Source: Phyllostachys edulis
Taxonomy: Eukaryota > Streptophyta > Magnoliopsida > Poales > Poaceae
Assembly (NCBI GenBank): GCA_036346405.1
Contig: CM070559.1
Span: 44,820,518-44,884,517, forward strand
Direction: 5' to 3'
DNA length: 64,000 nucleotides
The translations under genes were made by a program, and so were the position numbers. The notes under the pieces were generated by a model. The model saw only the letters and a list, made by a program, of their open reading frames with translations, was not told where the DNA came from and did no database searches. Of the stretch, positions 48,401-60,417 are shown in pieces; the first letter of the stretch is position 1; each line of letters starts with the position of its first letter.

Positions 48401-49616
48401 ATTCCAAGAACAAACTCAATCCGTTTGCGAGAAATGAAAAATACAAATACGACATGTACGAAGACCATCTTACCTATAGCTGGATTTTTTTAGAACTTAC
48501 GGAATTACCCGCACGGCTAGAAATTAAGATACTATTGTCTTTGCTATATAACCATAATTCTTGTGATTAAAAATACAATTGTATTTGTTATACAACTCTA
48601 GCATCTATGTATTACTAATCTACACCGTTATAATCTGGTCACACCAAAATAAGCAGCGTAGATCCTTCTTTTTATTCTCAATTAGTGAGAGAATTTTTGA
48701 AAATTTAGGATATTGTCATGGGATTTTCTTGCCCTCCAAACGAAATTGCCCTAAAAGCAATGTAGATGTCTTGAATATCACTGGTTGTTTGTATTTACAT
48801 AGATTCTTAAAAACTTGTACATTTGATTTTAGTGGAATTTACACCATTTTCATAAAAGTGCTCATTTTCACCTAACATCTCCCCCACCTTGTTAGCATAA
48901 TGCAAAACTCTTTTTACTATTTGGTCCAACAATATCCAAATTTTGTGCGCAAAAGAAAAACAACGTACACTCAATAAACTAACTAAAACGTGATTGTCAC
49001 ATAAGTTTTTTCTTGGACGATTTGTAGCTTCCCTTCGAGATTATCTTCTTCGATTCGCATTTGCCAGCAAATATTCTTGGGAATTAACTTCAGCTTTGCA
49101 TCCATTAATAGGATCGGATGGAATGCCACTACACAATGAAAGCAGAACATATGCTCCTAAAGGAGTGAAGGGTACTTATATTAATGTTAAAAAAATGATA
49201 CTTTTTTTGCGACGAAAAAAATGATACTTGATCGTACTGTGTGGACATGTGAAAAGTGGGGAGAAAGATGTTAGGTTGGTGAAATATAATTCGTCTGTGT
49301 TAGCTCCAACAACTGGATTTTTTTTTGTCAGACGACTGAATTTCTAGATGTCATATATAAATATAGTGCACTAAATCAACCATGTTTTGGACAAAAAGCA
49401 TATGTGATCGTGGACGTTGTGAGGAGAAAACACGTGAAGTAGTGGTGATTAATTCTGCTTTGCGTGAAGAAAAGGATGTTAGCTAGGTACGTACAATAAG
49501 ACCAGAAAAGGGTCATACGTAATCAAGGCTCTACACAGTTTGCTTCAATTTGAGGCAATAGTCTTCTTTTCTCTAACTATACCTGAATAATTTCTTAGCA
49601 AACTTTTTGAATAGTC
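45497..49616. other. Long intergenic region upstream of the bZIP gene
   Basis: 45716-46740 is GC-rich with overlapping frames on both strands and a repeated GCCGCTCC(T/C)(T/C)GTCGGGCG block (46130 and 46652), possibly captured gene fragments in an unrecognised element. 46800-49600 is A/T-rich and I see no gene. A 76 aa frame at 48994-49224 has no family I recognise. Promoter elements of the bZIP gene would lie in the first part. Confidence 0.35.
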
Positions 49617-49622
49617 TTTTAA

Positions 49623-49947
49623 GACCATCTCTAATGTTGTGTTTTAGCCGATTCAAATGAGGAGAAAGAATTTATTGAATCGATTCAATACTTTGGAAGG
49701 ATCGATTCCAACAAAAAATGCATGGAACAGAACTCTACTTAGAAATCGATTCAAAGCATTAAACAACTACATAAAAGATAGTGCGTTTGAGAGAGGATGT
49801 TATTATTTTTGTGGTTCTGTAATGTAACGTGGGTCCCAGTTATTAGTAAGAATCAGTTCAATACATTGGAGAAAAACAAGCTCAGTTCCTAGATGCTTAC
49901 GTGACATGACTTTAAATCAACGTCAGTATAATACACTAAAGATGCTC
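49623..49947. mobile_element. Tourist-like MITE (PIF/Harbinger type)
   Basis: Left end GACCATCTCTAATG and the inverse of the right end, GAGCATCTTTAGTG, flanked by a TAA target duplication (49620-49622 and 49948-49950). 325 bp, A/T-rich, non-coding. Termini, size and 3 bp TAA duplication fit the Tourist superfamily. Confidence 0.8.
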
Positions 49948-50186
49948 TAAAACACGCGGTCACCTCACAAAGGTATTTCTGGGCCAACAGTGAACAAAGT
50001 TCGATTCCTTCGACCACAAGCTGGATGTGTTTTTTTGTGTGCGGATTTTTTATTGTGATTTTTCAGGATCTGACCCTATCCTCATGGTTATAAGCCTTGA
50101 AACGATTATACGAGCTAATTATTCTTACCCTATAAAACAAGAGTATGTTTCGGAAGAAATCCCAAAACGAGGCTAAAACATGAGAA

Positions 50187-50554
50187 CTTTTTTATTAATT
50201 AACTTCTTTTTAAATTTTATTTTAAAGTTAACATCCGGCGTATTTTATTTCTAATTCTGACCCTTTTCATCACGCCACCACCTATGGCGTGACAAAACAA
50301 CGCTATCACGTCATAGGATAAGTCCACTAAATAGCACTTTTGGTCACATCACTGGTAGTGATATGACCAAACAACACTGTCACGCCACAAGTGGTGGTGT
50401 GATAAAAGCTTGCCCCAGCTACAGACTGACGTGATAACGTTGTTTTGTCACGTCACGGATGGTGGCGTGACTAAAGAGGTCAGAATTAGAAATAAAGTGC
50501 GTCGGTGGTTAACTTCAAAATAAAATTTTAAAAAGAATTAATTAATAAAAAAAT
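50187..50554. mobile_element. Foldback element with palindromic modules
   Basis: Arms of about 125 bases, 50187-50312 and 50423-50554, are inverted copies with about one mismatch per ten bases: TTTTTTATTAATTAA, TTTCTAATTCTGACC, CACGCCACCA, CAAAACAACG(C/T)TATCACGTCA. The loop repeats the same CACGCCAC...GTGGCGTG theme, so the whole element is a series of nested palindromes. Non-coding. No target duplication was recognised; a Mutator-type MITE is possible. Confidence 0.75.
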
Positions 50555-52479
50555 TCGAAATATGAAGTCAGCAACCTAACAACACTTTAGCTCCACCGAA
50601 CCGAGGCACAGCGTCGAGGCCAGACCAAAATTCCGGGGTCACCAACCAAACGCCCCTAATATCTTGTTCGCGGCCTAACCATGCTTTGTTTTTACCAATT
50701 TTTAGCATCTCCTGATGCAAGAATAATCCCGTCCACAAATAAACATTCGTGGCACTTGGAGGAGCACCATGCATCTCTCCCTCGAAACAAAGTTGGAGAA
50801 GGCTAATGAGTGAAGGGAAGAAAAAGAAACCTCCCCATCAGTGGGTGTTGATACGTTGGAGGAGTCCAGATTCCAATGTGACGCATCATGTCTCCACATG
50901 TATAATAGTTCCATCAATTCAATTACTTTCGATTACTATCCCGTTGTTAAGGTACGACCATATGAATGCTTAAACTGCAGCATCTGACAGAGTCGACAGG
51001 TCCAGGTTGTCCCACTTGCATGCTCTTCTCAAGTGCTCAAGCAATTGATAGTTTTGTCCTACTGTTCCAGGGTGCCCATTCGTTGGTTTAAGCTAAACGT
51101 ACAGGACCTGTTTAGGCGTAAATTCTATAGTATCACGTTATTTTATTTAAAATTTCTGCGTTCTAAACAGGCCTAAAACTTAACAATACTTCTGACAAAG
51201 TGTGATGGTTCAGATGTTTTTTTTTCCAGCTCCTTCCTCTAATATTACGGCCCCTGACCGAACCAAGGTAATTATCATCCTCAAAGCTGCCATTAAGATG
51301 AGCTATTAGTCTTGAGATCTCATAAAGGCTAACACGTATAGGCGTATAGCATCCGAACTGTTCACGTTGACGCCGTCCTAAATGCACCATGATCATTCCG
51401 GACGAGTAGTGCGGTCAGATAGAGACGATGCAGCTTTTCCTTTGTATTTCTTTTTGGCAGATTCACTGGATCTGGATTTATAGTATTTGCACACAAACGG
51501 CAAGAGTGGATGGTATGCAGTTTTCTCACGGCAGGTTTTCAGCACCTTTTTAGCCTCTGAATTACTTGATCATAGAACACTTCGGGAGAGGATATATAAT
51601 CTTTATCTCATATCATTCAGCATAAAAGACAAATAGTGCACTCGCAGAGGTGTCCCATTGAAAATCGATGATTCAGATGAACCAAGAAATTTTTACCGAC
51701 TAGCAAGGACCTCCGAGGACCGTTTAGAAAAATCCAAGTGTTCTTGTTTTGGTTATTTGATTTTGATCGGATGGCCGGACAAACACTGTACTAGTCGAAT
51801 AACAGGATTAGTAGCTATGCAGTTTGTAATGCAGGACAACAGGAAAGAGTCTTTTGGGTCAGTTGGTTAGCATTACGGATGGTAAGTTAGCCAATTCAGA
51901 TTTTAACCATTTTTAGATACGTTATGTAGGGATAAGTCATCGTTTTTAATGCAGCACGAGAGGAGAGAAGGCCCAATGGCACAGCATTTCCCTGCAACGA
52001 AGTGGCCGAATTATCCGAACGTATGCTTTTTGTTCGTGGCTGCTTCAGGAATGAATAGAGAAATCGTTCCCCGGCGGCTACTTATCAAAGGGGTGCTCCT
52101 AAATCAGCCTCGTGCAACACCTGTTTTTCGCCGCTGATTGGGGATGAAACCGATGAACACAGGTCCCTTTTAGTTTTCTAACCTGTTCATCTGTCCAACC
52201 TACACTGCCGGTCGTGCAGTGCAAAGAAACCCGTTTTTCGCTACAGAACAATAGGCGGCTGTGTTTTTTCACTACTGATCACTGTAGGGAACGGGTAGGC
52301 TACACTTACTTACCAGCAATTAAAAATTCTACCCGTGTAAATCAGAAAGTCATACAGGTAGGAGATCATAGATCAGTGCCACTGGACACGCATGCAGTGG
52401 AAAAAGAGTTCAAGCTATCTGATCCAACGTCGTGCGCGTCAATGTAGCGAAAGTCGATCGTCCAACGTCTTTGGCCGTT
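50555..52479. other. Intergenic, no gene seen
   Basis: Mixed A/T-rich sequence. At 51106-51175 an inverted CCTGTTTAG...CTAAACAGG pair suggests a remnant of a small MITE. Open frames are short. Confidence 0.35.
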
Positions 52480-53450
52480 GATCGTCTCCTCCAGCAGCCT
52501 CTCATGTTCCCTACGTACGTCGCGGATCGTCCTCGATCAGCGCAGCTGCGATCGCAGCGGTATTCACACATCCAGGGGTGGAACGTCGTGTGACGGTGTG
52601 CTAAGCACCAGCACGCACGACAGAGCCTTTGGGGAGGTGGTGGCTAGGGTTTCGGTGGGTGGTGCAACCCCGCCTAAAAGCCTCATGCCTCCCTTTATAA
52701 AGAGCCATTAACGGTTCCAATTCGAACTAGTTTGTTCCAACCGATTAAGTGTGTGACCCTATAAGTTCATGCATAATCGATCGTGACCTGAAAACTTCTT
52801 TTTGATCCACAAGTCAGTAGCGGTTCCTAGTAGGACATAGCGACTCACAAATACACATAAAGATAATATCGGACGAACCTTACGTAATATGATCTACGAC
52901 CAAGTCTTTGTCACTCATGACCAGCACACATCTGGTCACGACTAGTTCGTAACATCTTACGACCAGTTCGTTGATCAGTTTGTGATCATGTACAACTGGC
53001 TCACAACCAGCCTATATCCCCATACGACATATTCGTATCTAGTCAAACTAAACCTCACGATATCAGATCGAACTCTAGGTGAGATATATGTCATCCATGG
53101 ACTATCTAATCTCTTCTCGATCTAGTGACGGCTAATTGTGTGTGGTCGACTCTTCGACCACTTGTGGCACATCCATACACTTCCTTTATCTGAGCACATC
53201 GAGGGGCTCAGAGATATCTCTCCTGTTATGCTAGGAGGGGCAAATATCATATCCAACTAGTTACATCCTTTCGCATGTTTCATAGCATACCCGAAAGCTA
53301 CATTTATAACTACCTAATTACGGAGTAGCATTTGGTAACCCCTAAGTGTACTATTACACATGTAAGAAACCATGCTAATCTCAAGTCTAAGGATTATACA
53401 CCATCATTGCTTGAGACCAACTGATGACACATAGAAACATAACAATCTCA
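52480..53450 (+). mobile_element. Probable LTR or LTR-like fragment, unclassified
   Basis: A TATA-like CCTTTATAAAG (52692) is followed by a GTCGTA/ACGACC-rich stretch (52890-53000) and GAGATATCTCTCCTGTTATG (53210). The texture matches grass LTR U3-R sequence, and the ACGACC motifs recall the Tat LTRs here. Termini were not found. Confidence 0.35.
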
Positions 53451-53454
53451 ATAT

Positions 53455-53632
53455 GCTAACTATTACAAACGGTGTTCGAACCGTCTGTGATGCTAACTAT
53501 CACAGACGGTTTGTAGATGAAACCGTCTATGATAGCTGACGTATCACAGACAGTTTGTAGATGAAACCATCTGTGATAGCTGATGTATCACAGAAGGTTT
53601 CTCTAAGGAACCGTCTGTGATAGTCTCTTCTC
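53455..53632. mobile_element. CACTA subterminal-array fragment
   Basis: Four successive units of ATCACAGACGGTT...AACC(G/A)TCTGTGAT, the same as the right-end array of the CACTA element at 36272-42059. No CACTA terminus was seen, so this is a truncated end. Confidence 0.7.
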
Positions 53633-53679
53633 TATAAAATCTCTAAGCGGTGGTGGTCGCTTGTGCCTTTTAAAACCGG

Positions 53680-53680
<1 letters not shown>

Positions 53681-53745
<65 letters not shown>
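53681..53745 (+). repeat. (TA)n microsatellite, left of the Micron-like element
   Basis: An uninterrupted TA run of 65 bases. Confidence 0.98.
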
Positions 53746-53747
<2 letters not shown>

Positions 53748-54105
53748 TTGCATACTTTGGGAGAGTATGTACTCCACTTCCAATATATCACTTAAATAAT
53801 AAAATAATATTATACTTCTTTATCACTTTCAAGATACTTAGGTACCAATTATAAGATACTCCAATATGACTTGATTGAAAAAAAATTAATTGGAGGCCTT
53901 TTTTTTTCTATATACCGCTTTTTTCATATATATAAAGAAGTATATACACAAATTTTGCTATAAAAAGTAAAATTTGATGAAATTTTCATGGAACTCACTT
54001 TGGAGTATCTTATAATCATTATTGAGTATGCTTAAATTGATAAAGAGGTATCATCATATAATTTAAGTGGTATATGAGAGGTGAGAGTATGTACTCCCAA
54101 GAGTA

Positions 54106-54107
<2 letters not shown>
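53746..54107. mobile_element. Micron-like element between two (TA)n tracts
   Basis: A 362 bp body bounded on both sides by long (TA)n, the hallmark of the rice Micron family, which targets microsatellites. Arms 53751-53872 and 53985-54106 are inverted copies (GAGTATGTACTCC, ATCACTTAAAT, CTTCTTTATCA(C/A)TT, ATTATAAGATACTCCAA). No coding capacity. Confidence 0.7.

Positions 54108-54151
<44 letters not shown>
54108..54151 (+). repeat. (TA)n microsatellite, right of the Micron-like element
   Basis: An AT run of 44 bases ending at TGTTATAG. Confidence 0.98.
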
Positions 54152-54153
<2 letters not shown>

Positions 54154-54154
<1 letters not shown>

Positions 54155-54630
54155 ATAGTAGTCCTTGTTAGCTAACTTGAGGCGGAATTAAGCTAGCTAG
54201 CTCACTCCTTGGGCGTTCATCCTAAACGTGCAGGTGAACCACGGCCTACTTCATTGAACCTGACACACTGGAGTGTGTGATTTGCTTCATGATAATCCTC
54301 CAAGTGCTTGTAGAATCCTCCTAAATCATGGCCTCAGAAGTAATAGCAGTATAACTTAACTTGAAGTTATTAATTACAAGCTGAGCGCGAGGAACGATTG
54401 AAAGGGGAGATGAAAGAGGATATTTGTGCAGGATAGCTATTTACTTCTGAGGCCGTGGTTTAGGAGGATTCTACAAGCACTTGAAGGATTGGCATGAAGC
54501 AAATCACACACTCTAGTGTGTCAAGTTCGATGAAGTAGGTTGTGGTTCACTTGTATGAATGGCCAAGGCACGAGCTGGCTAGCTAGCTGAATTCATGCCT
54601 CGAGTTAGCTAACAAAGGCTACAAACTATA
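54154..54630. mobile_element. Long hairpin (foldback) element
   Basis: Inverted arms of about 190 bases: 54158-54350 and about 54440-54625. Shared blocks include TTGTTAGCTAACT, AGCTAGCTAGC, GTGAACCAC, GAGTGTGTGATTTGCTTCATG, CAAGTGCTTGTAGAATCCTCCTAAA (given by position 54308-54332) and GGCCTCAGAAGTAA. The spacer is about 90 bases. The ends TATAGT and ACTATA are inverted. Non-coding; family unknown. Confidence 0.8.
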
Positions 54631-54696
54631 TATATGAATAGGAGGTTTTTAAACTTTTTAGCAAATTAACAATTTAACCAATTTTGAATTATGTCT

Positions 54697-55421
54697 TGTC
54701 GGTGTTTTAGAACCGAACTTACGTAAAGATTGTTTGATTCGGGGTCTCCTAGAATAGAATCATGCGAGAGATTGACACGGAATTTTTATACTGAGTTCGG
54801 GCCTTCTCCGGAGAGAATAACAACCCTACTCTGTGTGTGTATGGTATTGAGTGTATCTTGAACAATCGGGGAAAAACTAAGACTATTACAGATAGTGCTT
54901 GTATTCACGATGGCTCGATCCTCCCTTTCTCTAGTTGCCGCCTTTTATAATGCGTGAAGGAGCGGATTACTCAGTAAAGCGGCGCCTCATCACCTCTATG
55001 AAGGCGCATGTTGGTAGTAATTACGGTGTATTAATTCCTCCACGTCGCTCAATGACTATATACCGAGATAATGGGGTATTACGTGCCATTATTCGTAGAA
55101 TAACAACAGATGATGATCGTTTGAATCCCTTAATCAATAAGACCCACTTGTCTGCAAGTTCATTTGATTATAAGGTGGTCGTGGCTGACCTAGTCGTAGA
55201 GGAATCTACGACTATGAGGTAGTCGTAGCAAGACTTACGACTATGGGATAGTCGTAGCATAACTTACGACTATGGGGGTGGTCGTAGAAGAACTTACGAC
55301 CATCCATTTGGTTCTTCCTTCATAACATTAAGGGGTACACTCAGGGTTCACATGACGTCATATTTACCTATAATAAAAATTATAGATAAAAGGTAAAATG
55401 AGGATTATTATATCCTCGTCA
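54697..55421 (-). mobile_element. 3' LTR of the Tat element
   Basis: 725 bp, TGTCGGTGTTTTAG at the left and ATCCTCGTCA at the right (inverse TGACGAGGAT...AACACCGACA). Same family as 1-639 and 11816-12640. TCGTA palindromic modules lie at 55187-55310. Confidence 0.9.
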
Positions 55422-55438
55422 TCTAGCCCCCCAGCTTC
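55422..55438 (-). other. Polypurine tract
   Basis: The inverse strand reads GAAGCTGGGGGGCTAGA directly before the LTR start TGACGAGG. It primes plus-strand DNA synthesis in the element and proves the minus orientation. Confidence 0.85.
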
Positions 55439-56014
55439 AAGTGAAAGCAACTTACTTGGTAAAGGGGTTCTAGATGGTCTTACGATCATGAGAGGATCGT
55501 AGAAAATAATCGAAGGAAAAACTCTTCGATTGTATACTACTTTGACCAGAAATGTGCTTGGTCAAGAAAATTGCTTACGACTATCAAGTGGTCGTAAAAG
55601 CATTTCTACGATCACAAGGTGGTCGTAGTATAGTGATCGGAAGAAGGAACTTTCCGATTATCATTTCCTTTGGTTGAAAAGATCTAACCAAGGAAGTAAT
55701 TTCGCTTGAGATGTAAACGCAAACCTGAATTTCTCGAACGGACACACTGGGGAATCTCAAACGACGCCTTGATTAGCTTCGTCATTGAAGCGGTTCGAGA
55801 CGGTGGCGACCCTTGGAATGTCACGCCTCTGGCTCAAGGTACGCGGTTATATATACTCACCGGAGGGTAAAACCTAAGATCTTACTTTTCCCCAAATTGC
55901 TCCTGCTGTTCTTCAAGCTCTTGCCTTCTCCGCCGCCGAGTCGTTCTTGCCTTCTCCACTGCCACTCCAATTGTGCCCTCTTTTTCGACCCAAAATTTCC
56001 TGTTTCCGAGAGAG

Positions 56015-59000
56015 ATGGCCAGGAAAGTTTCTGAGTGGGAAGAGTCGGAGATGGATGCGGCGAAGATTCAAGCCCTAGTTGTCGCCGGGAAGATTCCAGA
56101 GAAGACTCTTGTGAAATGGCTTCCGGCAATTGGGCAGCATTGGCCGTCAGGGGAGAATGGGCAAATTCCCGTCTTCCAGGCTTATTGTGAGTGTGGCCTT
56201 CGACTGCCTGCTCACCCCTTTCTCACCGTTGTGCTCGAGCATTTTGGGGTGGAGTTAGTGAACCTTGGTCCTAACTCCATCACCATGCGTTTGCCAGATA
56301 TTTGTGCGGCGTGCACAGGAATTCCGGCGGACCTTGAGCTTTTCCAATATTTCTATGGAATGTCTCGGCAAGCGGGATTGCCTTGGAAGTTGTGGTCTAA
56401 AACTCCACGATGGGAAGTCGAGGAGTATATTCAGAGTTTCACCCGGTCTTCGTGGCCGGGATGGAGGAAGAGGTGGTTTCTTTCGAAAGTCACCTCGAAG
56501 ATGACCTCTCTTTCGTGGGAAAGGCTGTTGCTGAAAAGAAATCTTCATGGGATTCGACTCTAAAGATATCAGCCGGATTGCCCTTATGTTCAAGCTATCA
56601 AGGACTTGAAGAAGGAAGGGCTGACCGGATGGCATGTGGTAAAAGATTTCATCACACGCCGAATTAGTCCTTTGAAGAAACGAGCATCCCCTATGTGGAG
56701 ATACTCGGGGCTAACAGACCCAACCGGGGACTACAACGAGGGTAAGTGAATTTTCGACTTAGCTCTCGGTTTGGTCTTTACGCAAAGTTGTTTAAAAGAT
56801 GCCTTTATCTGTTTGAACAGATCTTTCACCAGCGGAGATTGACGTTAGAGTCAAACTCGTTTGTGAGAAGTCTCCGCCACTTAGTGTGGCGGTTCCTAAA
56901 ATCCTTGCGGTCATATCCGCAGAGGAAAGGATGGTTCGCCTAAAGGTAATCAGTAGTTGATTTTATCTTTAAGACTTTATAGTCGTAGAAAGAACTTACG
57001 ACTAGAGAAATGTTGTAGAAAAAACTTACAACTTAGTCGTGACCGTAGGAAATCTTACTATCGAGGAAAGGTCGAGAAAAACTTACGACTTGATCTTGGT
57101 CGAGAAAATCTTACGACCGATTAGTAATTCTTCTCTTCTGTTTTGCTTTACAGAAAGTAGGCATGGAAAATCGTCGGGATGATGAAGAAGCTGTACTGAT
57201 AACCATCGGTGCAGGGTTGACAAAGGACAAAGGCTCAGCTCCTTCGTCCAAGAGACGTCGACTTTTAAGGGGTGACGACAAAGGAGGGCGAGTTCGAGTT
57301 CTAGCCCTTGACTGGATCCTCTGCAAAGCTTGTGGCAGACATAGCCGCAACTGAAGCCGAGGCTAAAATAGCTGAAGTGGAGGAGGTCGAAGTAGCTGAA
57401 CCTCTAAAGTGCAAACCTCGCAAGGCCAAGTACCCTTCTATTATGATAAAAAATCTTTCGCAGTTTCTGCCACTCCTGGTTTTGTTAAGCACTTGGAAAA
57501 GGAGAACTGGAAGGATTTTATGTCTTTTGTGAAGGATAATACCGCTCCAGTAGAGCCTATGGCTGATGGCAATGTTGCTCTTGGAGTGGTCGAGACCGAT
57601 CTCGGCCATCCAGAAAGTCGAGACCGAGAGATGGTCCTGTTCAAAATCCACGACCGAGGCGTGGTCGTGGCTAAGCCCATTCTTCAACTCGAACTTCACC
57701 GAAGTGGTCGAGAGAAGAAGAAATCTTCCGTTGGGAAAGTGACTCCCAAATTCTGTTTAGGTCCAAGGTGCAGAGGTATGTGAAATATACTAAAGTGTGA
57801 GAACAGAATTTACCTTTTTCCTTTTCACAACCTGAATTGCTTTCCTTTTCTTTGTTTTTAGCCCGACTCCTTCATTTGAGAATGCTTCCGTTGAGAAGCC
57901 TATTGCTACCTCTCCAATTCTTTGGAGAGACAACAAGGAAGTGGTCGAGGATCATCCTCGGCCCGGTGGTAGAGGAAGTCGTGGCGCTGAAGTGGTTACG
58001 ACAACCAATGAGGTACTGTTGTACCCGAAGAGTAGCGGCTACAACCTCTGAAGTAGCGGTGACCACAGAGATGGTCGTGGAGACTCCAGCAGCAGCTGCG
58101 ACCACTGAGATGGTCGTGAAAGCTCCAACAACAGCTGCGACTACTGAGGCGGTCGCTACGACCACTGAGATGGTCGTGGATAGAACAGAGGCAGCTGCAG
58201 AAGCCTCTGGTCAAGATGGTGGCGATTACGTCACCGTCTTGGGAAAGGAGATCGTTGCGAGCGTTCCTCCGGTACCTAAAGAGCTGAGATTCTGACGTAA
58301 TCGGAAGAAGAAGAGTATTTCAACCTTCTACCGACTTCTTTGGGCTGCTTCCATCGTAGGGTCTTCGCCGGATCTCGCGACCGAGTCCCCCATCCCAACG
58401 ATATTCCCAATAGAGGGGATACCTTTGATAATGAACGTCTTGAGAAGGTTTGGTGGGACCAAGTCACGAGGGTAGACAAGCTGAAGATCCCGGAGCTGGT
58501 TTACTCGATGTTTGCTCGATCAACCATGAATGTAAGTACTTAATCGTACTTATATATACAGGTATAATCTTCTCTTGTTTCTCACTGTCTTTTCATCTTG
58601 CAGAAAGCCATAGAGCAAATTGCTGTTGTCGGTGAATATCATCGACAACTTCTAGAGCTACGACAGGAAAAAGAGGAACTCTGCAAACAGGCAGAGAGGT
58701 GGTAAGTCATCGCTATTCATAGTCACCTTGGATTTGACTACTTATATAGTGCTTACGGGATTTGTTATGGAAAAACTCACGACTAGGTAATGGTCGTAAA
58801 AGACTTATGACCAGTGGCTTTGTCGTAGAAGAACTTACGACTAGGTCAATGGTTGTAGAAGAACTTACAATCGATTGACCCATGCTCATGTCCCTTTGTT
58901 ATCCTTTGCGGGTTAAGCAGTGGCGCTAAGACCTTAGCCGACTCGCTCGATTATGAAAAAGAGGAGTCGAAAAAGTTTAGGAAGATGTATTAGACCTCAG

Positions 59001-60000
59001 AGAAAGCTTAAAGAAGCTAACTCGCAACCATGAAGTCGCAGGAAAAATTAAGCGAGAAGTCTTGAACTTAAGATTGCTTATATCTTTGATCTTTACCTAA
59101 CTCTTGCTTCTTTTGAGAAAAAGAAGACGAGCGAAAAAGCTCGAGAATGAAGTTAGAGAAAACTTGAGTTATTCACGAGCTTACTCGTATGTCCAAAAAT
59201 AAAGATCAAAACCTTGAGATGCCGAGAACTTCGAATATCAAGTAAGTAATTCTTTACCTGCAGATCCTTACGAGTTATTTCCTTTTCTCACTTCCACTTC
59301 CTTTCTAGTAATGGACGTTAAATTGAGAGAACTTGAGGCTGAAATCGCGGATAAAGCCGTGATTTATAACGCACGAATCCTTATTGCAAAGAAGAATGTA
59401 GAGGATATTGTATCATGGGAGAAAAAGTATCTTTGAGACCGTTGCTTCCCATAATGAAGAGGTCAAGAAGTTGGATTCTCAACTAGTGGGTAAGAAATTC
59501 TTTTACCCGTGATTATTTTTGTTTTCTTTTCCTCTAGGAGTTTATTTTTGTTTGACCAATCTTATTTCTTGAGCAAGTGGTCGAAAACAAAAAGTTCATG
59601 AGGCTTCGACTTGTACCCAACAGAGATGGAAGCAATGAAGATTAAACTTCAAGGAAACATCACGCTCTGAACAATGTGCTTGGTGAGCTACATAGTGAGG
59701 AAAGACTCCTCAAGATGATACAATAGCTGCTCACACAAGTACCATTGGGGATCAAGTCGGGATTTTGCAAGATCTGGTGACCACTCGAAGGCCAACCAAG
59801 TGAATCGATAAAGGAGGCGGTCGAAAGCTGCGATAAGTTATGCATTAGCAAAACTTAAAGCTCATGACCCCAACCTTAATGTGCAACCACTAAAGCCGAC
59901 TTCAAGCGCTCTGAAGCGAAGGAAGACGTCGATGGAGGAGATGCAATCGGTTAGTAGGAAAGTTTCAGAGGAGATGCGATTGGACTCTCCTCTTGAGTAG
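56015..60000 (+). pseudogene. Antisense ORF of the Tat element ('putative gypsy-type transposon' domain)
   Basis: From ATG 56015 an open frame of 182 codons contains LPAHPFLTVVLEHFGVELVN, LFQYFYGMSRQAG and SWPGWRKRWF, the pattern of the plant 'putative gypsy type transposon' domain (PF04195-like). A frame change near 56540 joins KDFITRRISPLKKR, and exon 1 ends near 56741 (GGG|TAAGTG). Further + strand exons with AG/GT borders: about 56819-56945, 57155-57775, 57862-58295, 58310-58530 and 58604-58702. The middle exons are rich in Glu/Val/Ala/Thr with repeated EMVV(E/K) units (58065-58190); the later part is coiled-coil-like. The function is unknown in all Tat elements; a transcriptional or structural role has been suggested but not shown. 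Exon limits are my inference. Confidence 0.65.
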
Positions 60001-60057
60001 TCTGTAATGAACTTGTAAAAACAGTCTTTTGTTGATGTAATCCATCTTGTTCCTGCA

Positions 60058-60330
60058 AATCATCTTGTCGAGTAGTTAGTAACTCAAAAGATAATTAACT
60101 AATTTAAAGACTAAGAAATGAAGTCAAATGTGATGACTTTATCCTAGCCCCGACTATTTGCTTAGTTTGTGAAAACTAAGTAAATAGTTTTATCTCTACA
60201 AATCATCTTGTCGAGTAGTTAGTAACTCAAAAGATAATTAACGAAATAAAGACTAAGAATTGAAATCAAATTATCCTAGCCCCGACTATTTCTTTGAGTT
60301 TGTTTAGACAAACTAAGTAAATAGTCTGAA
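60058..60330 (+). repeat. Tandem duplication, two units of about 140 bp
   Basis: Both units start AAATCATCTTGTCGAGTAG and include CCTAGCCCCGACTATTT and ACTAAGTAAATAGT. The second unit starts at 60200. Confidence 0.85.
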
Positions 60331-60417
60331 AGGGTTTACAGCAGAGAGGTTTGTTTAACTTGTAGTTTTGGGTCTCAATTGTCATGAAGCTCGTCGAAAG
60401 GGTGGTAACGAGTTGAC

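Noticed and set aside
48994..49224. 76-residue frame with a plausible peptide (IGSDGMPLHNESRTYAPKGV)
   Set aside because: I considered an exon or organellar fragment but could not match it to any family, and the minus strand is also partly open.
51106..51175. CCTGTTTAG...CTAAACAGG inverted pair as a complete MITE
   Set aside because: Only 70 bases, no target duplication and no second subterminal region; at most a remnant.
53603..53854. Frames of alternating Tyr-Ile
   Set aside because: Translation of the (TA)n microsatellite.
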